The translations under genes were made by a program, and so were the position numbers. This document shows, piece after piece, positions 8,641-17,925 of a DNA stretch of 64,000 nt. Below the pieces are notes generated by a model. That model was given only the letters and a program-made list of their open reading frames with translations. It ran no database searches and was not told the origin of the DNA. Origin of the DNA: Maccoyibacter intestinihominis (lineage in GTDB: Bacteria; Bacillota; Clostridia; Lachnospirales; Lachnospiraceae). Where the stretch lies: assembly GCF_040096355.1 (NCBI RefSeq), contig NZ_JBBMEX010000002.1, forward strand, positions 293,091 through 357,090, read 5' to 3'. Within the stretch, counting starts at the first letter, position 1. Every line of letters starts with the position of its first letter.

Positions 8641-9315
8641 ATGGAACAATACAAACAGGAATTTATCGAATTCATGGTAGAGAGTGATGTCTTAAAGTTT
8701 GGTGAGTTCACATTAAAGAGCGGAAGAAAATCCCCGTTTTTTATGAATGCAGGAGCTTATGTCACAGGCAGCCAGCTTCGCAGACTCGGTGAATACTATG
8801 CAAAGGCAATTCATGAGCATTACGGAGATGACTTTGATGTGTTATTCGGTCCGGCATATAAGGGGATCCCGTTAAGTGTTGCGACAACGATGGCATACAG
8901 TGAATTATATGGAAAAGATATCCGCTATTGTTCAAACCGTAAGGAAGTAAAAGACCATGGAGATACAGGAATCCTGCTTGGAAGTAAAATTCAGGATGGC
9001 GATAAAGTGGTGATCATTGAAGATGTGACAACATCCGGGAAATCCATTGAAGAGACATTTCCGATCATCCGGGCACAGGGAAAGGTAGAGATCGTAGGAC
9101 TTATGGTATCTTTGAACCGCATGGAGCGGGGCAAAGGTGATAAATCCGCATTAGAAGAGATCAAAGAAACTTATGGATTTGATGCAAATGCCATTGTCAG
9201 CATGGCAGATGTGGTAGAACATCTCCATAATCGTCCATGTCAGGGAAAAATTGTCATTGACGATACATTAAAAACAGCAATTGACCAATACTATCAGGAG
9301 TATGGTGTAAAATAA
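8641..9315 (+). CDS. pyrE: Orotate phosphoribosyltransferase
   Basis: 224 residues, cytosolic enzyme joining orotate to PRPP to give OMP. The PRPP loop is VVIIEDVTTSGKS (about 121-133), and the N-terminal FTLKSGRKSPFFMNAG is typical. It has an AAGGAGG ribosome site. Function ties it to pyrCFKD, but the toxin-antitoxin pair now intervenes, so pyrE may be read through from the pyr promoter or from the yefM promoter. The latter would link its expression to antitoxin level. Confidence 0.97.
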   Translation: MEQYKQEFIEFMVESDVLKFGEFTLKSGRKSPFFMNAGAYVTGSQLRRLGEYYAKAIHEHYGDDFDVLFGPAYKGIPLSVATTMAYSELYGKDIRYCSNRKEVKDHGDTGILLGSKIQDGDKVVIIEDVTTSGKSIEETFPIIRAQGKVEIVGLMVSLNRMERGKGDKSALEEIKETYGFDANAIVSMADVVEHLHNRPCQGKIVIDDTLKTAIDQYYQEYGVK

Positions 9316-9329
9316 TTGGAGGAATGATT

Positions 9330-9482
9330 ATGAACGAAAAAGCATATAAGACAATGAGCCGTAGTGGAGCAGGAGCACTGACCGTTGGGATCATTATGAT
9401 GGTGGCAGGCTTAGTCTGCGGTATTATTGCAGTGGTAAGCGGGGCACGTTTGTTACATGACAAAAAAGAAATTATGTTTTAG
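9330..9482 (+). CDS. Small membrane protein (50 aa), unknown
   Basis: ATG at 9330 with a TTGGAGGAATG ribosome site gives 50 residues: a short polar start rich in Ser/Gly, one hydrophobic span (~18-40) and a KKE-rich tail. It is 14 bases after pyrE and overlaps the next gene by 26 bases, so translation is probably coupled. No known family recognised. It is the first of three adjacent small membrane protein genes. Confidence 0.65.
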   Translation: MNEKAYKTMSRSGAGALTVGIIMMVAGLVCGIIAVVSGARLLHDKKEIMF

Positions 9483-9918
9483 ATGGATTCTGTTCGGAGG
9501 ATATCTGCTGCTTTTGAGTTACTTCCTGTTTTTTGCGGAAATCATGGGAAGAACCAATCTGACCAGAACCTATCATTACAATCTGGTTCCATTTTTGGAA
9601 ATCAAGCGTTTTATTATCTATCGGAAGAAGCTGGGAATGACAGCAGTAGTAGTAAATCTGCTCGGAAATGTCGCGGCGTTTCTTCCGTTTGGCTTTTTTC
9701 TGCCATTCCTTAGTCAGAAAAACAGGAGTTTTGCATATGTGACACTCATCAGCTTTGAGTTCAGTCTTTTGATCGAGTGTATACAGCTGGTGTCTAAGGT
9801 GGGCAGTTTCGATGTGGATGATATGATTTTAAATACGCTGGGAGGAAGTCTCGGTTATCTTTGTTTTTGGGTTGCAAGGAAGTGGAAGAAGAGAAGAAAT
9901 GAGAAAAAAGAAGAATAA
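9457..9918 (+). CDS. VanZ-like membrane protein
   Basis: 153 residues with about four membrane spans (roughly 8-27, 60-85, 92-112, 125-142). The VanZ signature is seen in NLLGNVAAFLPFGFFLP and IECIQL...FDVDDMILNTLGG. VanZ-family proteins are widespread; one member raises teicoplanin resistance, but most have unknown roles and a lone copy does not imply a resistance cluster. It starts inside the preceding small gene and overlaps the next one. Confidence 0.85.
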   Translation: MTKKKLCFRWILFGGYLLLLSYFLFFAEIMGRTNLTRTYHYNLVPFLEIKRFIIYRKKLGMTAVVVNLLGNVAAFLPFGFFLPFLSQKNRSFAYVTLISFEFSLLIECIQLVSKVGSFDVDDMILNTLGGSLGYLCFWVARKWKKRRNEKKEE

Positions 9919-10228
9919 CAGAAGTTATAAATTTACAGAGAAGAAAAAATCCGTTCGCGGCATGATCGCCTGTGTCGGAGCAGTGATCTCCCTGCTCATA
10001 TTAGCAGGAATGCTGATACAGGCAGTCACAAGTGCAGGAAACGGTGGTGCATTTTTAGGAAGTGCAGGTGTTGTTGCACTGTTTGTCGGTGTTGCATCTT
10101 TTATAGAGGCCGTACAGGCAGTGCAGGAAAAAGACACCTTCCGCTCCATTCCATATACGGCAGTCGGATTGTCGGCGGTTGCGACAGTGCTGTGGTTAGC
10201 ACTTTACATGTTAGGAATTTTGTTATAA
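9899..10228 (+). CDS. Conserved small membrane protein
   Basis: 109 residues from the ATG at 9899, which follows a purine-rich AAGAAGAGAAG site; an earlier in-frame start would only add residues inside the VanZ gene. It has a Lys/Arg-rich cytoplasmic N-terminus (1-20) and three hydrophobic spans (~21-43, 52-72, 86-108). It resembles the small uncharacterised DUF6142-like proteins of Lachnospiraceae, but that assignment is uncertain. It overlaps the vanZ-like gene by 20 bases. Confidence 0.7.
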   Translation: MRKKKNNRSYKFTEKKKSVRGMIACVGAVISLLILAGMLIQAVTSAGNGGAFLGSAGVVALFVGVASFIEAVQAVQEKDTFRSIPYTAVGLSAVATVLWLALYMLGILL

Positions 10229-10241
10229 AGGAGAAGACGAA

Positions 10242-10838
10242 ATGGATAACAAACGGCTGAAAAAGCAGATGGATTTCATTTTAGAGATGGATAAAATGAA
10301 ATCCATCATGAGACAGACATATCTTGCAAATGGAGAGCGCAAGGAAAATGATGCGGAACATTCCTGGCATCTGGCTTTGATGTGCGGGATCCTTGCGGAA
10401 TATTCCAATGAGCCGATCGATGTGTTAAAAACAATGAAAATGGTATTGTTACACGATGCCATAGAGATTGATGCCGGTGACACTTATGCATATGATGTGG
10501 CAGGCAACCAGACAAAAAAAGAGCGGGAGCAAAAGGCGGCAGACCGGATATTTCCGATACTCCCGGAAGATATGGCGAAAGAGTACCGGAACCTTTGGGA
10601 AGAATTTGAAGAGAGCAAAACCCCGGAGGCAAAATTTGCCCATGTGCTTGACAATGCACAGCCAATGCTTTTAAATGATGCATCCGAAGGCAAATCGTGG
10701 AGAGAACACGGCGTGAAAAAATCCCAGATCATGAAAAGGAATGCGAGAACACATGAGGGCTCCGAGGCAATCTGGGAGTATCAGAAGGAAATTATTGAAC
10801 AGAATATAAAAAAAGGCAATATCATAGATGATATGTAA
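10242..10838 (+). CDS. HD-domain hydrolase (5'-nucleotidase YfbR/HDDC2-like)
   Basis: 198 residues. HD-superfamily metal ligands are in order: His40/His43 in AEHSWH, the HD pair His71-Asp72 in VLLHDAIEIDAGD, and a later Asp in HVLDNAQP. The general layout matches the YfbR/HDDC2 group, whose members dephosphorylate deoxynucleoside monophosphates. The nearby pyrimidine and purine genes fit a nucleotide role, though the substrate is inference. It has a good AAGGAGAAG ribosome site and the next gene starts 20 bases later. Confidence 0.8.
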   Translation: MDNKRLKKQMDFILEMDKMKSIMRQTYLANGERKENDAEHSWHLALMCGILAEYSNEPIDVLKTMKMVLLHDAIEIDAGDTYAYDVAGNQTKKEREQKAADRIFPILPEDMAKEYRNLWEEFEESKTPEAKFAHVLDNAQPMLLNDASEGKSWREHGVKKSQIMKRNARTHEGSEAIWEYQKEIIEQNIKKGNIIDDM

Positions 10839-10858
10839 GGAGATATGTAGGAAGATAT

Positions 10859-12919
10859 ATGGATCAGGAATTACAAAGAGAACGATATGAATTAGTGACG
10901 GGACGCATCCGGGAGATTGCAAAAGAAGAGAGCGTACCTGCCCGCTATCAGGAGTATTTTCAAAAGACAGCATTATTTTTAGAAAAAGTAGATGAAACAC
11001 TGCAAAAAAAGCAGCAGGGACTGTTAGATGCAGAGTCAGAGGAAGAGGCAAAAAAGAGAAACAAAGAGTTTTATCAGGATATTTTAGGAAAAAATTATGA
11101 CACCAGTTACGCTAACCCTTCCTATGCAGTGGAAAAGCTGGGAGAGGAATTTGGCGGAGTCTTAAGTTTTCTCTATACAGAACTTCGTGCCTGCATTGGC
11201 TATGCCTATGAGGGAAGAGCAGAGGACATTACGATTTTCGGCGAGCTGTTTGTAGAGGTCTATGGAATCTTTGCGGCAGCACAGGATGAAGTAGTGGATA
11301 AAAGAGAAGTGATGCAGACTATTTACTATTTCTACCATGATTACAGTGAAACAATGGTGGAACGTAATATTTTAGAGATGATAGATCCGTCACTGGACTT
11401 TTTTACGGATATCGTGATGCATGCGGATCTGTCCGATACCCGTTATCTCTATCGTTATGGCGAGTATATCAGTGATTGCGAACTGGAGATCGCACGTTTT
11501 CTGAACAGTATGGAGGAAGAAAAAATACAGTCCATGGCAGACACCTATACCGAGGGTTACAGGCTCGGTTTTGTAAATCTCGGTGTAGATCTGTCTAAAA
11601 AGAAAACCGTGCAGATCCATTATCCGATCGGATTTGAACGCATGGTACGGGCAGCAGTGAAAAATTTTGAAAAAATGGGGTTACAGCCGACCATTTCAAG
11701 AGATCCGGTGTTATCATTGTTTAACCGCGGACATGGAAAACGCAATGCTTATGTAAAGGCAGTCAACAAACAGTATGAGTATGACCACAAGGACGATAAG
11801 GCATACTATTTTGACAAAGCATTCGTAGAGCGTCGTTTAGAAGTGCTTAGAAGTTCCTTTGAAAGCCGCAAAGAATTAGCAGGAGTCCATGCAGGTCCGG
11901 CGGTGATCGAGATCTTTGGAGAAGAGCCTTTTGAGCCGGTGAGCAAGCCGGAAAATGCACATTATAATGAAAAACAGCAGCAGTTGAATGTCTATTATAT
12001 GAGCATGGCAGGACAGATCACAAACGAGTATATCAAAGGCGATGAACGGAGTTTTACGATCATCGCATATCCGATCCCGACGATCGGAGAGCAGTTCCGT
12101 GAGATCTTTGATGAGACCGTAAAGATCAATACTTTAGATTACAAACTCTATCAGTCGATACAGCAAAAGATCATTGATGTGTTAGATACCGGTGAGCGGG
12201 TGCATATCAAAGGAAGAGGTCAGAATAAAACAGATCTGACCGTAGAACTTTATAAATTGCAAGATCCGGATAAGCAGACGATTTTTGAAAACTGTGTGGC
12301 AGATGTCAACATTCCGGTAGGGGAAGTCTTTACCTCCCCGGTCTTAAAAGGTACCAACGGAAAACTGCATGTTTCACAGGTGTATTTAAACGAGCTTAAC
12401 TTTTTGGATTTAGAGATGGATTTTTCTGACGGAAAGATTGTGAATTATACCTGTAAGAATTTTGAGAACGAAGAGGAAAACCGCAAATATATTCATGAAA
12501 ATGTATTGAAGCACCATGATACGCTTCCAATGGGAGAGTTTGCGATTGGTACAAACACCACAGCATACTGTATGGCGAGAAAGTACGATATAGCGGCAAA
12601 ACTGCCGATTTTGATCGCAGAAAAGACAGGACCTCATTTTGCGGTAGGCGATACCTGTTATTCCCATGCGGAGGACAATGCAGTCTTTAATCCGGATGGA
12701 AAAGAGATTGTTGCAAGAGATAATGAGGTTTCCCTGCAGCGAAAAGAGGATATGAGTAAAGCATATCTGAACTGTCATACGGATATTACGATCCCGTATG
12801 ATGAATTAGGTGCGATCACCGTGATCCGTGCCGATGGAAGCACAGAGGACATTATTCGGGATGGAAGATTTGTAGTGCCGGGAAGTGAGGCATTAAATCA
12901 GCCACTCGATGAAATGTAA
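10859..12919 (+). CDS. M29-family aminopeptidase with long N-terminal extension
   Basis: 686 residues, far longer than the ~410 of typical M29 enzymes (AmpS/PepS/AmpT). The C-terminal half carries the complete M29 metal set in the right spacing: Glu489 (GEVFTSPV), Glu560 (GEFAIGTN), His593 (GPHFAVGD), Tyr601, and His640-x-Asp642 (CHTDI). Residues ~1-280 are helical, acidic and not recognised. No signal peptide, so it is probably a cytosolic di-metal aminopeptidase that trims peptides. It sits between the HD hydrolase and purE; no functional link is obvious. Confidence 0.85.
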   Translation: MDQELQRERYELVTGRIREIAKEESVPARYQEYFQKTALFLEKVDETLQKKQQGLLDAESEEEAKKRNKEFYQDILGKNYDTSYANPSYAVEKLGEEFGGVLSFLYTELRACIGYAYEGRAEDITIFGELFVEVYGIFAAAQDEVVDKREVMQTIYYFYHDYSETMVERNILEMIDPSLDFFTDIVMHADLSDTRYLYRYGEYISDCELEIARFLNSMEEEKIQSMADTYTEGYRLGFVNLGVDLSKKKTVQIHYPIGFERMVRAAVKNFEKMGLQPTISRDPVLSLFNRGHGKRNAYVKAVNKQYEYDHKDDKAYYFDKAFVERRLEVLRSSFESRKELAGVHAGPAVIEIFGEEPFEPVSKPENAHYNEKQQQLNVYYMSMAGQITNEYIKGDERSFTIIAYPIPTIGEQFREIFDETVKINTLDYKLYQSIQQKIIDVLDTGERVHIKGRGQNKTDLTVELYKLQDPDKQTIFENCVADVNIPVGEVFTSPVLKGTNGKLHVSQVYLNELNFLDLEMDFSDGKIVNYTCKNFENEEENRKYIHENVLKHHDTLPMGEFAIGTNTTAYCMARKYDIAAKLPILIAEKTGPHFAVGDTCYSHAEDNAVFNPDGKEIVARDNEVSLQRKEDMSKAYLNCHTDITIPYDELGAITVIRADGSTEDIIRDGRFVVPGSEALNQPLDEM

Positions 12920-12951
12920 AATACAGATTTAACAAACAGGAGGAAGAAAAA

Positions 12952-13452
12952 ATGGCAACAGTAGGAATAGTAATGGGAAGCGATTCAGACATGCCTGTTA
13001 TGGCAAAGGCAGCAGAGATGCTTGACAGATTCGGGATTGATTATGAGATGAAGATCATTTCTGCACATCGTGAACCGGACATTTTCTTTGAATGGGCAAA
13101 GGGCGCAAAAGAGCGTGGAACCAAGGTGATCATCGCAGGAGCCGGAAAAGCAGCACATCTTCCAGGAATGTGTGCAGCTCTGTTTCCAATGCCGGTCATC
13201 GGAATCCCAATGAAAACGTCCGATTTAGGAGGAGTAGATTCCTTATATTCTATCGTACAGATGCCAAGTGGTATTCCGGTTGCAACAGTAGCGATCAATG
13301 GCGGACAGAATGCCGGAATCCTTGCAGCAAAGATCCTTGCAACTTCTGATGCAGCACTGCTTGAGAAGTTAGAAGCATACAGTGAAGAAATGAAAGATCA
13401 GGTAGTAGAAAAAGATAACAGATTACAGGAGACAGGTTATCAGGCATATTAA
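12952..13452 (+). CDS. purE: N5-CAIR mutase (PurE)
   Basis: 166 residues, class I PurE, which converts N5-carboxyaminoimidazole ribonucleotide to CAIR in purine synthesis. The signature GSDSDMPVM starts near residue 9, followed by SAHREPD with the catalytic His, and AGAGKAAHLPGM. It has a strong AGGAGG ribosome site. purK is not in the window, and the other purine genes here (purMND) lie 38 kb away. It may be transcribed with the upstream M29 gene (32-base gap). Confidence 0.95.
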   Translation: MATVGIVMGSDSDMPVMAKAAEMLDRFGIDYEMKIISAHREPDIFFEWAKGAKERGTKVIIAGAGKAAHLPGMCAALFPMPVIGIPMKTSDLGGVDSLYSIVQMPSGIPVATVAINGGQNAGILAAKILATSDAALLEKLEAYSEEMKDQVVEKDNRLQETGYQAY

Positions 13453-13499
13453 TGGAAATGATTTCATCCGATAATGAGAAAAACTGTTCACTAATCATC

Positions 13500-13528
13500 T
13501 TGTTATTTTTTTAACAATCCGTTATAAT
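13500..13528 (+). promoter_or_regulatory. pflB promoter with Rex-type operator
   Basis: TTGTTA (13500-13505), 17-base spacer, TATAAT (13523-13528). The 18 bases 13500-13517, TTGTTATTTTTTTAACAA, match the clostridial Rex box TTGTTAAnnnnTTAACAA at all but one fixed position. The site covers the -35 box, so a bound NADH-sensing Rex repressor would block RNA polymerase. That fits fermentative control of pyruvate formate-lyase. Confidence 0.7.
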
Positions 13529-13572
13529 AAATCTGCATTAGAAATACTAGCGAGAAAGGAAAGGATAACAGT

Positions 13573-15825
13573 ATGCAGGAATTCAGTCAATGGGATGGTT
13601 TTGAAGGAAGACGCTGGAAAGAGGGCGTAAATGTCAGAGATTTTATCCAGAACAACTATACACCATATGAAGGTGATGAGTCTTTCTTAGAAGGAGCCAC
13701 CGAGGCAACAGACAAGTTATGGGGCAGATTACAGGAGTTACAGAAGGAAGAGCGTAAAAAAGGCGGCGTTCTCGATATGGAGACCGAAGTAGTATCTTCC
13801 TTAACCGCTTATGGTCCTGGTTACATTGATGAAGGATTAAAAGATTTAGAGCAGGTAGTCGGTTTACAGACCGATAAACCGTTAAAACGTGCTTTTATGC
13901 CATATGGCGGAATCAAGATGGCAGAGCAGTCCTGCCGTATGTATGGCTATGAGCCAAGTGAAAAATTACATGAAATTTTTACAAAATACCATAAAACACA
14001 TAACGATGCAGTGTTTGATATCTACACACCGGAGATGAAGCGTGCACGTCACAGCCACATTTTAACAGGACTTCCTGATACATACGGCCGTGGAAGGATC
14101 GTAGGCGATTACCGTCGTGTTGCACTTTACGGTATTGACTTTTTAATAGAGTCTAAGAAAAAAGACTTTGCAAAAACAGAGCGTCATGGAATGAGAAGAA
14201 AAGATTTCCAGATCCGTGAGGAGATTGCAGAGCAGATCCGTGCATTAAACGGCATGAAAGAAATGGCACAGATCTACGGATTTGATATTTCCGTACCGGC
14301 AAAAAATGCAAAAGAAGCTGTACAGTGGCTTTATTTTGGATATCTTGCAGCCATTAAGACACAGAACGGTGCAGCAATGAGCGTAGGCCGTATCTCCACA
14401 TTCTTAGATATTTATATCGAAAGAGATATCAAAGCAGGAATCTTAACAGAGAGCGAAGCACAGGAACTGATCGACCATATGACCATGAAATTCCGTATGG
14501 TAAAATTCGCAAGAATCGAGTCCTATAATCAGTTATTTTCCGGTGACCCGGTATGGGCAACCTTAGAGGTTGGAGGAATCGGCATCGACGGACGTTCCCA
14601 GGTAACAAAGACCGATTACCGTTTCTTACATACATTAGAGAACATGGGACCTTCTCCGGAGCCAAACCTGACAGTACTTTATTCTTCCCGTCTGCCGGAG
14701 AACTTTAAGAAATATGCAGCTCATATTTCCGTAGAGACAAGTTCTATCCAGTATGAGAATGACGATGTAATGCGTCCGATCTGGGGAGATGATTATTCTA
14801 TCTGCTGCTGCGTATCTGCAACAGAGACAGGAAAAGAGATCCAGTTTTTCGGAGCAAGAGCAAACCTTGCAAAATGCTTACTTTATGCGATCAATGGCGG
14901 AGTAGATGAGAAGAACAAAGATCAGGTAGGACCGAAGTACCGTCCGATCACTTCTGAATACTTAGACTATGAAGAAGTAATGGAAAAATACGATGCAATG
15001 ATGGACTGGTTGGCAAAACTCTATGTAGAGACCTTAAACATGATCCACTATATGCATGATAAATATTACTATGAAGCAGCAGAGTTAGCATTGATCGATA
15101 CCGAAGTACGCCGTACCTTTGCAACCGGTATTGCAGGATTCTCCCATGTTGTAGACTCCTTAAGTGCGATCAAATATGCAAAAGTAAAAACTATCCGCGA
15201 TGAGGACGGACTGGTAGTAGACTTTGAGACAACCGGAGATTTCCCGAAATATGGAAACGATGATGAACGTGCCGATGAGATTGCCGTATGGCTTTTAGAG
15301 ACCTTTATGAGAAAATTAGAAAAGGTTCACACCTACCGCGATTCCGAGGCTACGACATCCATTCTGACTATTACATCAAACGTGGTATATGGAAAAGCAA
15401 CCGGAGCAATGCCGGACGGAAGAAAAGCATGGACACCGTTATCACCGGGAGCAAACCCATCTTACGGTGCAGAGACGAACGGATTATTAGCATCTTTGAA
15501 CTCCGTGGCAAAACTGCCATATGAAGATGCGTTAGACGGAATTTCCAATACACAGACCATGAACCCGGATGCTTTAGGACACAGCCCGGAAGAACGTGTA
15601 GAAAATCTGACACATGTTTTAGACGGATACTTTGACCAGGGCGCACACCACTTAAATGTCAATGTATTTGGAAAAGAAAAGTTAATCGATGCAATGGAGC
15701 ATCCGGAAAAAGAAGAGTATGCAAACTTTACGATTCGTGTATCCGGCTATGCAGTAAAATTCATCGACCTGACAAAAGAGCAGCAGATGGATGTTATTTC
15801 AAGAACCTGCCACGAAAGTTTATAA
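13573..15825 (+). CDS. pflB: Formate acetyltransferase (pyruvate formate-lyase)
   Basis: 750 residues, glycyl-radical enzyme cleaving pyruvate with CoA into acetyl-CoA and formate under anaerobic conditions. The active-site cysteines are in ICCCVSATETGKE; Cys412-Cys413 align with the catalytic pair. The radical glycine is Gly725 in the C-terminal VSGYAVKF. Length matches true PFL, and the Cys-Cys pair separates it from glycerol and choline lyases. It is read from the Rex-box promoter and its activase follows after 3 bases. Confidence 0.96.
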   Translation: MQEFSQWDGFEGRRWKEGVNVRDFIQNNYTPYEGDESFLEGATEATDKLWGRLQELQKEERKKGGVLDMETEVVSSLTAYGPGYIDEGLKDLEQVVGLQTDKPLKRAFMPYGGIKMAEQSCRMYGYEPSEKLHEIFTKYHKTHNDAVFDIYTPEMKRARHSHILTGLPDTYGRGRIVGDYRRVALYGIDFLIESKKKDFAKTERHGMRRKDFQIREEIAEQIRALNGMKEMAQIYGFDISVPAKNAKEAVQWLYFGYLAAIKTQNGAAMSVGRISTFLDIYIERDIKAGILTESEAQELIDHMTMKFRMVKFARIESYNQLFSGDPVWATLEVGGIGIDGRSQVTKTDYRFLHTLENMGPSPEPNLTVLYSSRLPENFKKYAAHISVETSSIQYENDDVMRPIWGDDYSICCCVSATETGKEIQFFGARANLAKCLLYAINGGVDEKNKDQVGPKYRPITSEYLDYEEVMEKYDAMMDWLAKLYVETLNMIHYMHDKYYYEAAELALIDTEVRRTFATGIAGFSHVVDSLSAIKYAKVKTIRDEDGLVVDFETTGDFPKYGNDDERADEIAVWLLETFMRKLEKVHTYRDSEATTSILTITSNVVYGKATGAMPDGRKAWTPLSPGANPSYGAETNGLLASLNSVAKLPYEDALDGISNTQTMNPDALGHSPEERVENLTHVLDGYFDQGAHHLNVNVFGKEKLIDAMEHPEKEEYANFTIRVSGYAVKFIDLTKEQQMDVISRTCHESL

Positions 15826-15828
15826 TCT

Positions 15829-16584
15829 ATGAGTCAAGAACAGAATATCGGATACGTCCATTCACTTGAGAGCTTCGGCTCTGTGGATGGACCGGGTGTC
15901 CGTTACATTATTTTTCTAAGCGGTTGTGCCATGCGGTGTCAGTTCTGCCACAATCCCGATACTTGGGAGAAAAATGCAGGAACGCCGACCAGTGCCGAAG
16001 AGTTATTGGACAAAGCATGGAGATACCGCAGCTACTGGGGAGAAAAAGGCGGGATTACCGTAAGTGGTGGAGAACCGCTCTTACAGATTGATTTTTTAAA
16101 TGAGTTATTCCGAAAAGCAAAAGAGCGGGGAATTCATACCGCATTAGATACCAGTGGCAATCCGTTCACGGAACAAGAGCCTTATTTTTCCAAATGGAAG
16201 GAACTGATGAAGAATACGGATTTGGTATTATTGGATATCAAACATATCGATGAAGAACAGCATCGGATTCTGACCGGACAGAGTAACCGGAATATTTTAC
16301 GCATGGCACAGCTCTTATCCGAAATGAAAAAACCAATGTGGATTCGTCATGTCCTTGTGCCGGAGCGAAATGATAAAGATGAATATCTGTTTCGTTTAGC
16401 GGAATTTATCAGGGAATTGCAGAGTGTGGAACGGGTAGAAGTTCTGCCGTATCATACCATGGGAATTTTTAAATGGGAAAATCTTGGACTTGATTATCCG
16501 TTAGAAGGTGTCTGTCCGCCGAGTGCGGAAAGAGTAGCCAATGCAAAAAGAATTCTGGAAGATTGCATAACAATGAAAAAATAA
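15829..16584 (+). CDS. pflA: Pyruvate formate-lyase activating enzyme
   Basis: 251 residues, radical-SAM enzyme that installs the glycyl radical on PflB. The [4Fe-4S] motif CxxxCxxC is Cys33, Cys37 and Cys40 (GCAMRCQFCHNPD), followed by the SAM-binding VSGGEPLLQ. The short form without an extra ferredoxin domain is the one expected for PFL. It is the last gene of the unit, 3 bases after pflB with no clear ribosome site, so translation is probably coupled. Confidence 0.95.
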   Translation: MSQEQNIGYVHSLESFGSVDGPGVRYIIFLSGCAMRCQFCHNPDTWEKNAGTPTSAEELLDKAWRYRSYWGEKGGITVSGGEPLLQIDFLNELFRKAKERGIHTALDTSGNPFTEQEPYFSKWKELMKNTDLVLLDIKHIDEEQHRILTGQSNRNILRMAQLLSEMKKPMWIRHVLVPERNDKDEYLFRLAEFIRELQSVERVEVLPYHTMGIFKWENLGLDYPLEGVCPPSAERVANAKRILEDCITMKK

Positions 16585-16711
16585 TCATATTTTCATCGTG
16601 CTTTTCTTATGATTTCCATTATGCTGCACGCACCGCTGCAAATGCATTGGAGATTCCTTTATGATGATGCTGGCATTTAATATCATGCAGTAATACGATA
16701 GGGTATAGCAC

Positions 16712-16759
16712 AAAAAATGAAACCGTTGACTAATCATGAAGTCTTCGGTTTCATTTTTT
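16712..16759. terminator. Bidirectional terminator between pflA and the minus-strand glycosidase
   Basis: AAAAAATGAAACCG is perfectly mirrored by CGGTTTCATTTTTT, with an inner GACT/AGTC pair. T-runs on both strands suit the convergent genes pflA (+) and the gene at 16789-17904 (-). The 127 bases between pflA and this hairpin show nothing further. Confidence 0.85.
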
Positions 16760-16788
16760 ATTGTGTAAGAGAAATTACATTGCAATTT

Positions 16789-17904
16789 TCAATAATATAC
16801 AATTTTTTTAAAATGGGATTCCTTCCATTTTCCGTAAATAAAGTAATTTATGCATTTAATCTTAGGATAATTTTTTTGCGTCTTTTTGAAAATTGTCTTA
16901 TAACTATCCTTTTGTGTGGATGAAGGCAAATCAAATGTTGGAATAATGGAGGTGTTTTTTGCTTTTTTTTGTGTATCGTAAAGAATACCCGAATTTTTCC
17001 CATAAACCCAGGAAGGAGTAAAATCCCAGTCCTTGTAATAGGACATTGGCAGAACAACATCAATATACGACTTAAATTTTCCAACATCCTGCCCACATTC
17101 TGTGAACTCTGGAGGGAGAATAAATACACCCAGTAAAATGTCTTTTTTAGTTTGCCGGACACTACGAGAAGCCTGTTTGACATAAGATGCAAGCTGTGAA
17201 GTTCTCCAGCTATTCCACTGTCTGCGTTTGGCATTATTGGTTGAAAACGAAATGGTTATCGGATCATAGCCATATTTCTTTTTAAAAGCATTTCTGGTAG
17301 ACTTGCTCAAATCCATTTTGTAATCATCAAAGCGAAGCCAGTCTAAAATAATACCGTCAACATCATATTTTTTAGCGATTTCCTTTAAGATGGAAATCTC
17401 ATATTTTTGGATTTTCTTATTTAAAGGATTTACAAAATATTCACCATTTTGGTTGTAAGCCACAGTTTTTTTTCCAACCAGAGTTTTCATCTGTGCATTG
17501 GGATACTTTTTTAATGCTGCACGGTCATGAAACTGAGGAACCCACGCATAGACTTTGATAGATTTTTTATGAGCTTCTTTAATCATAGATTTTAAAACAT
17601 CGAAATTCCTGTAGCCTTTGGCGATGGGTGCAACCTTACTCTTATAATAAACATAACCGGACGGTACTTCATCATCCTCATCCTGCTTTACATTTAAGTA
17701 GATGACAGATATTTTATATTTAGAAGCCAGCTGAACGAATTTTTTAACATCTGATTCAGTCTTGAAATTTGTGGCTGTCCGAACAGTAATCTGTGTTTGG
17801 CGAGGAGTGGAAGATACAGATTTTGCAGGTGTAGCAGACACAGGTAACAGTGTCTGGCTGCTACATAACAACAATATACATAAAAAAGTCATCCATTTTT
17901 TCAT
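16789..17904 (-). CDS. Secreted glycoside-hydrolase-like protein (GHL10/YngK type)
   Basis: 371 residues with a clear signal peptide (~1-24, cleavage after VSA). The mature part resembles the putative glycoside hydrolases of the DUF187/GHL10 group. It has a beta-alpha barrel pattern: KISVIYLNVK, IKVYAWVPQF, FVNPLNKKIQKYEISILKEIAKKYDVDG in sections, then GIILDWLRFDD with likely acidic active-site residues, and VVLPMSYYKDW. The substrate is unknown, perhaps cell-wall or dietary glycan. It starts 21 bases after asnA on the same strand and may share its transcript. Confidence 0.7.
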   Translation of the reverse strand: MKKWMTFLCILLLCSSQTLLPVSATPAKSVSSTPRQTQITVRTATNFKTESDVKKFVQLASKYKISVIYLNVKQDEDDEVPSGYVYYKSKVAPIAKGYRNFDVLKSMIKEAHKKSIKVYAWVPQFHDRAALKKYPNAQMKTLVGKKTVAYNQNGEYFVNPLNKKIQKYEISILKEIAKKYDVDGIILDWLRFDDYKMDLSKSTRNAFKKKYGYDPITISFSTNNAKRRQWNSWRTSQLASYVKQASRSVRQTKKDILLGVFILPPEFTECGQDVGKFKSYIDVVLPMSYYKDWDFTPSWVYGKNSGILYDTQKKAKNTSIIPTFDLPSSTQKDSYKTIFKKTQKNYPKIKCINYFIYGKWKESHFKKIVYY

Positions 17905-17925
17905 GAAATATCTCTCTTTCGTTGC

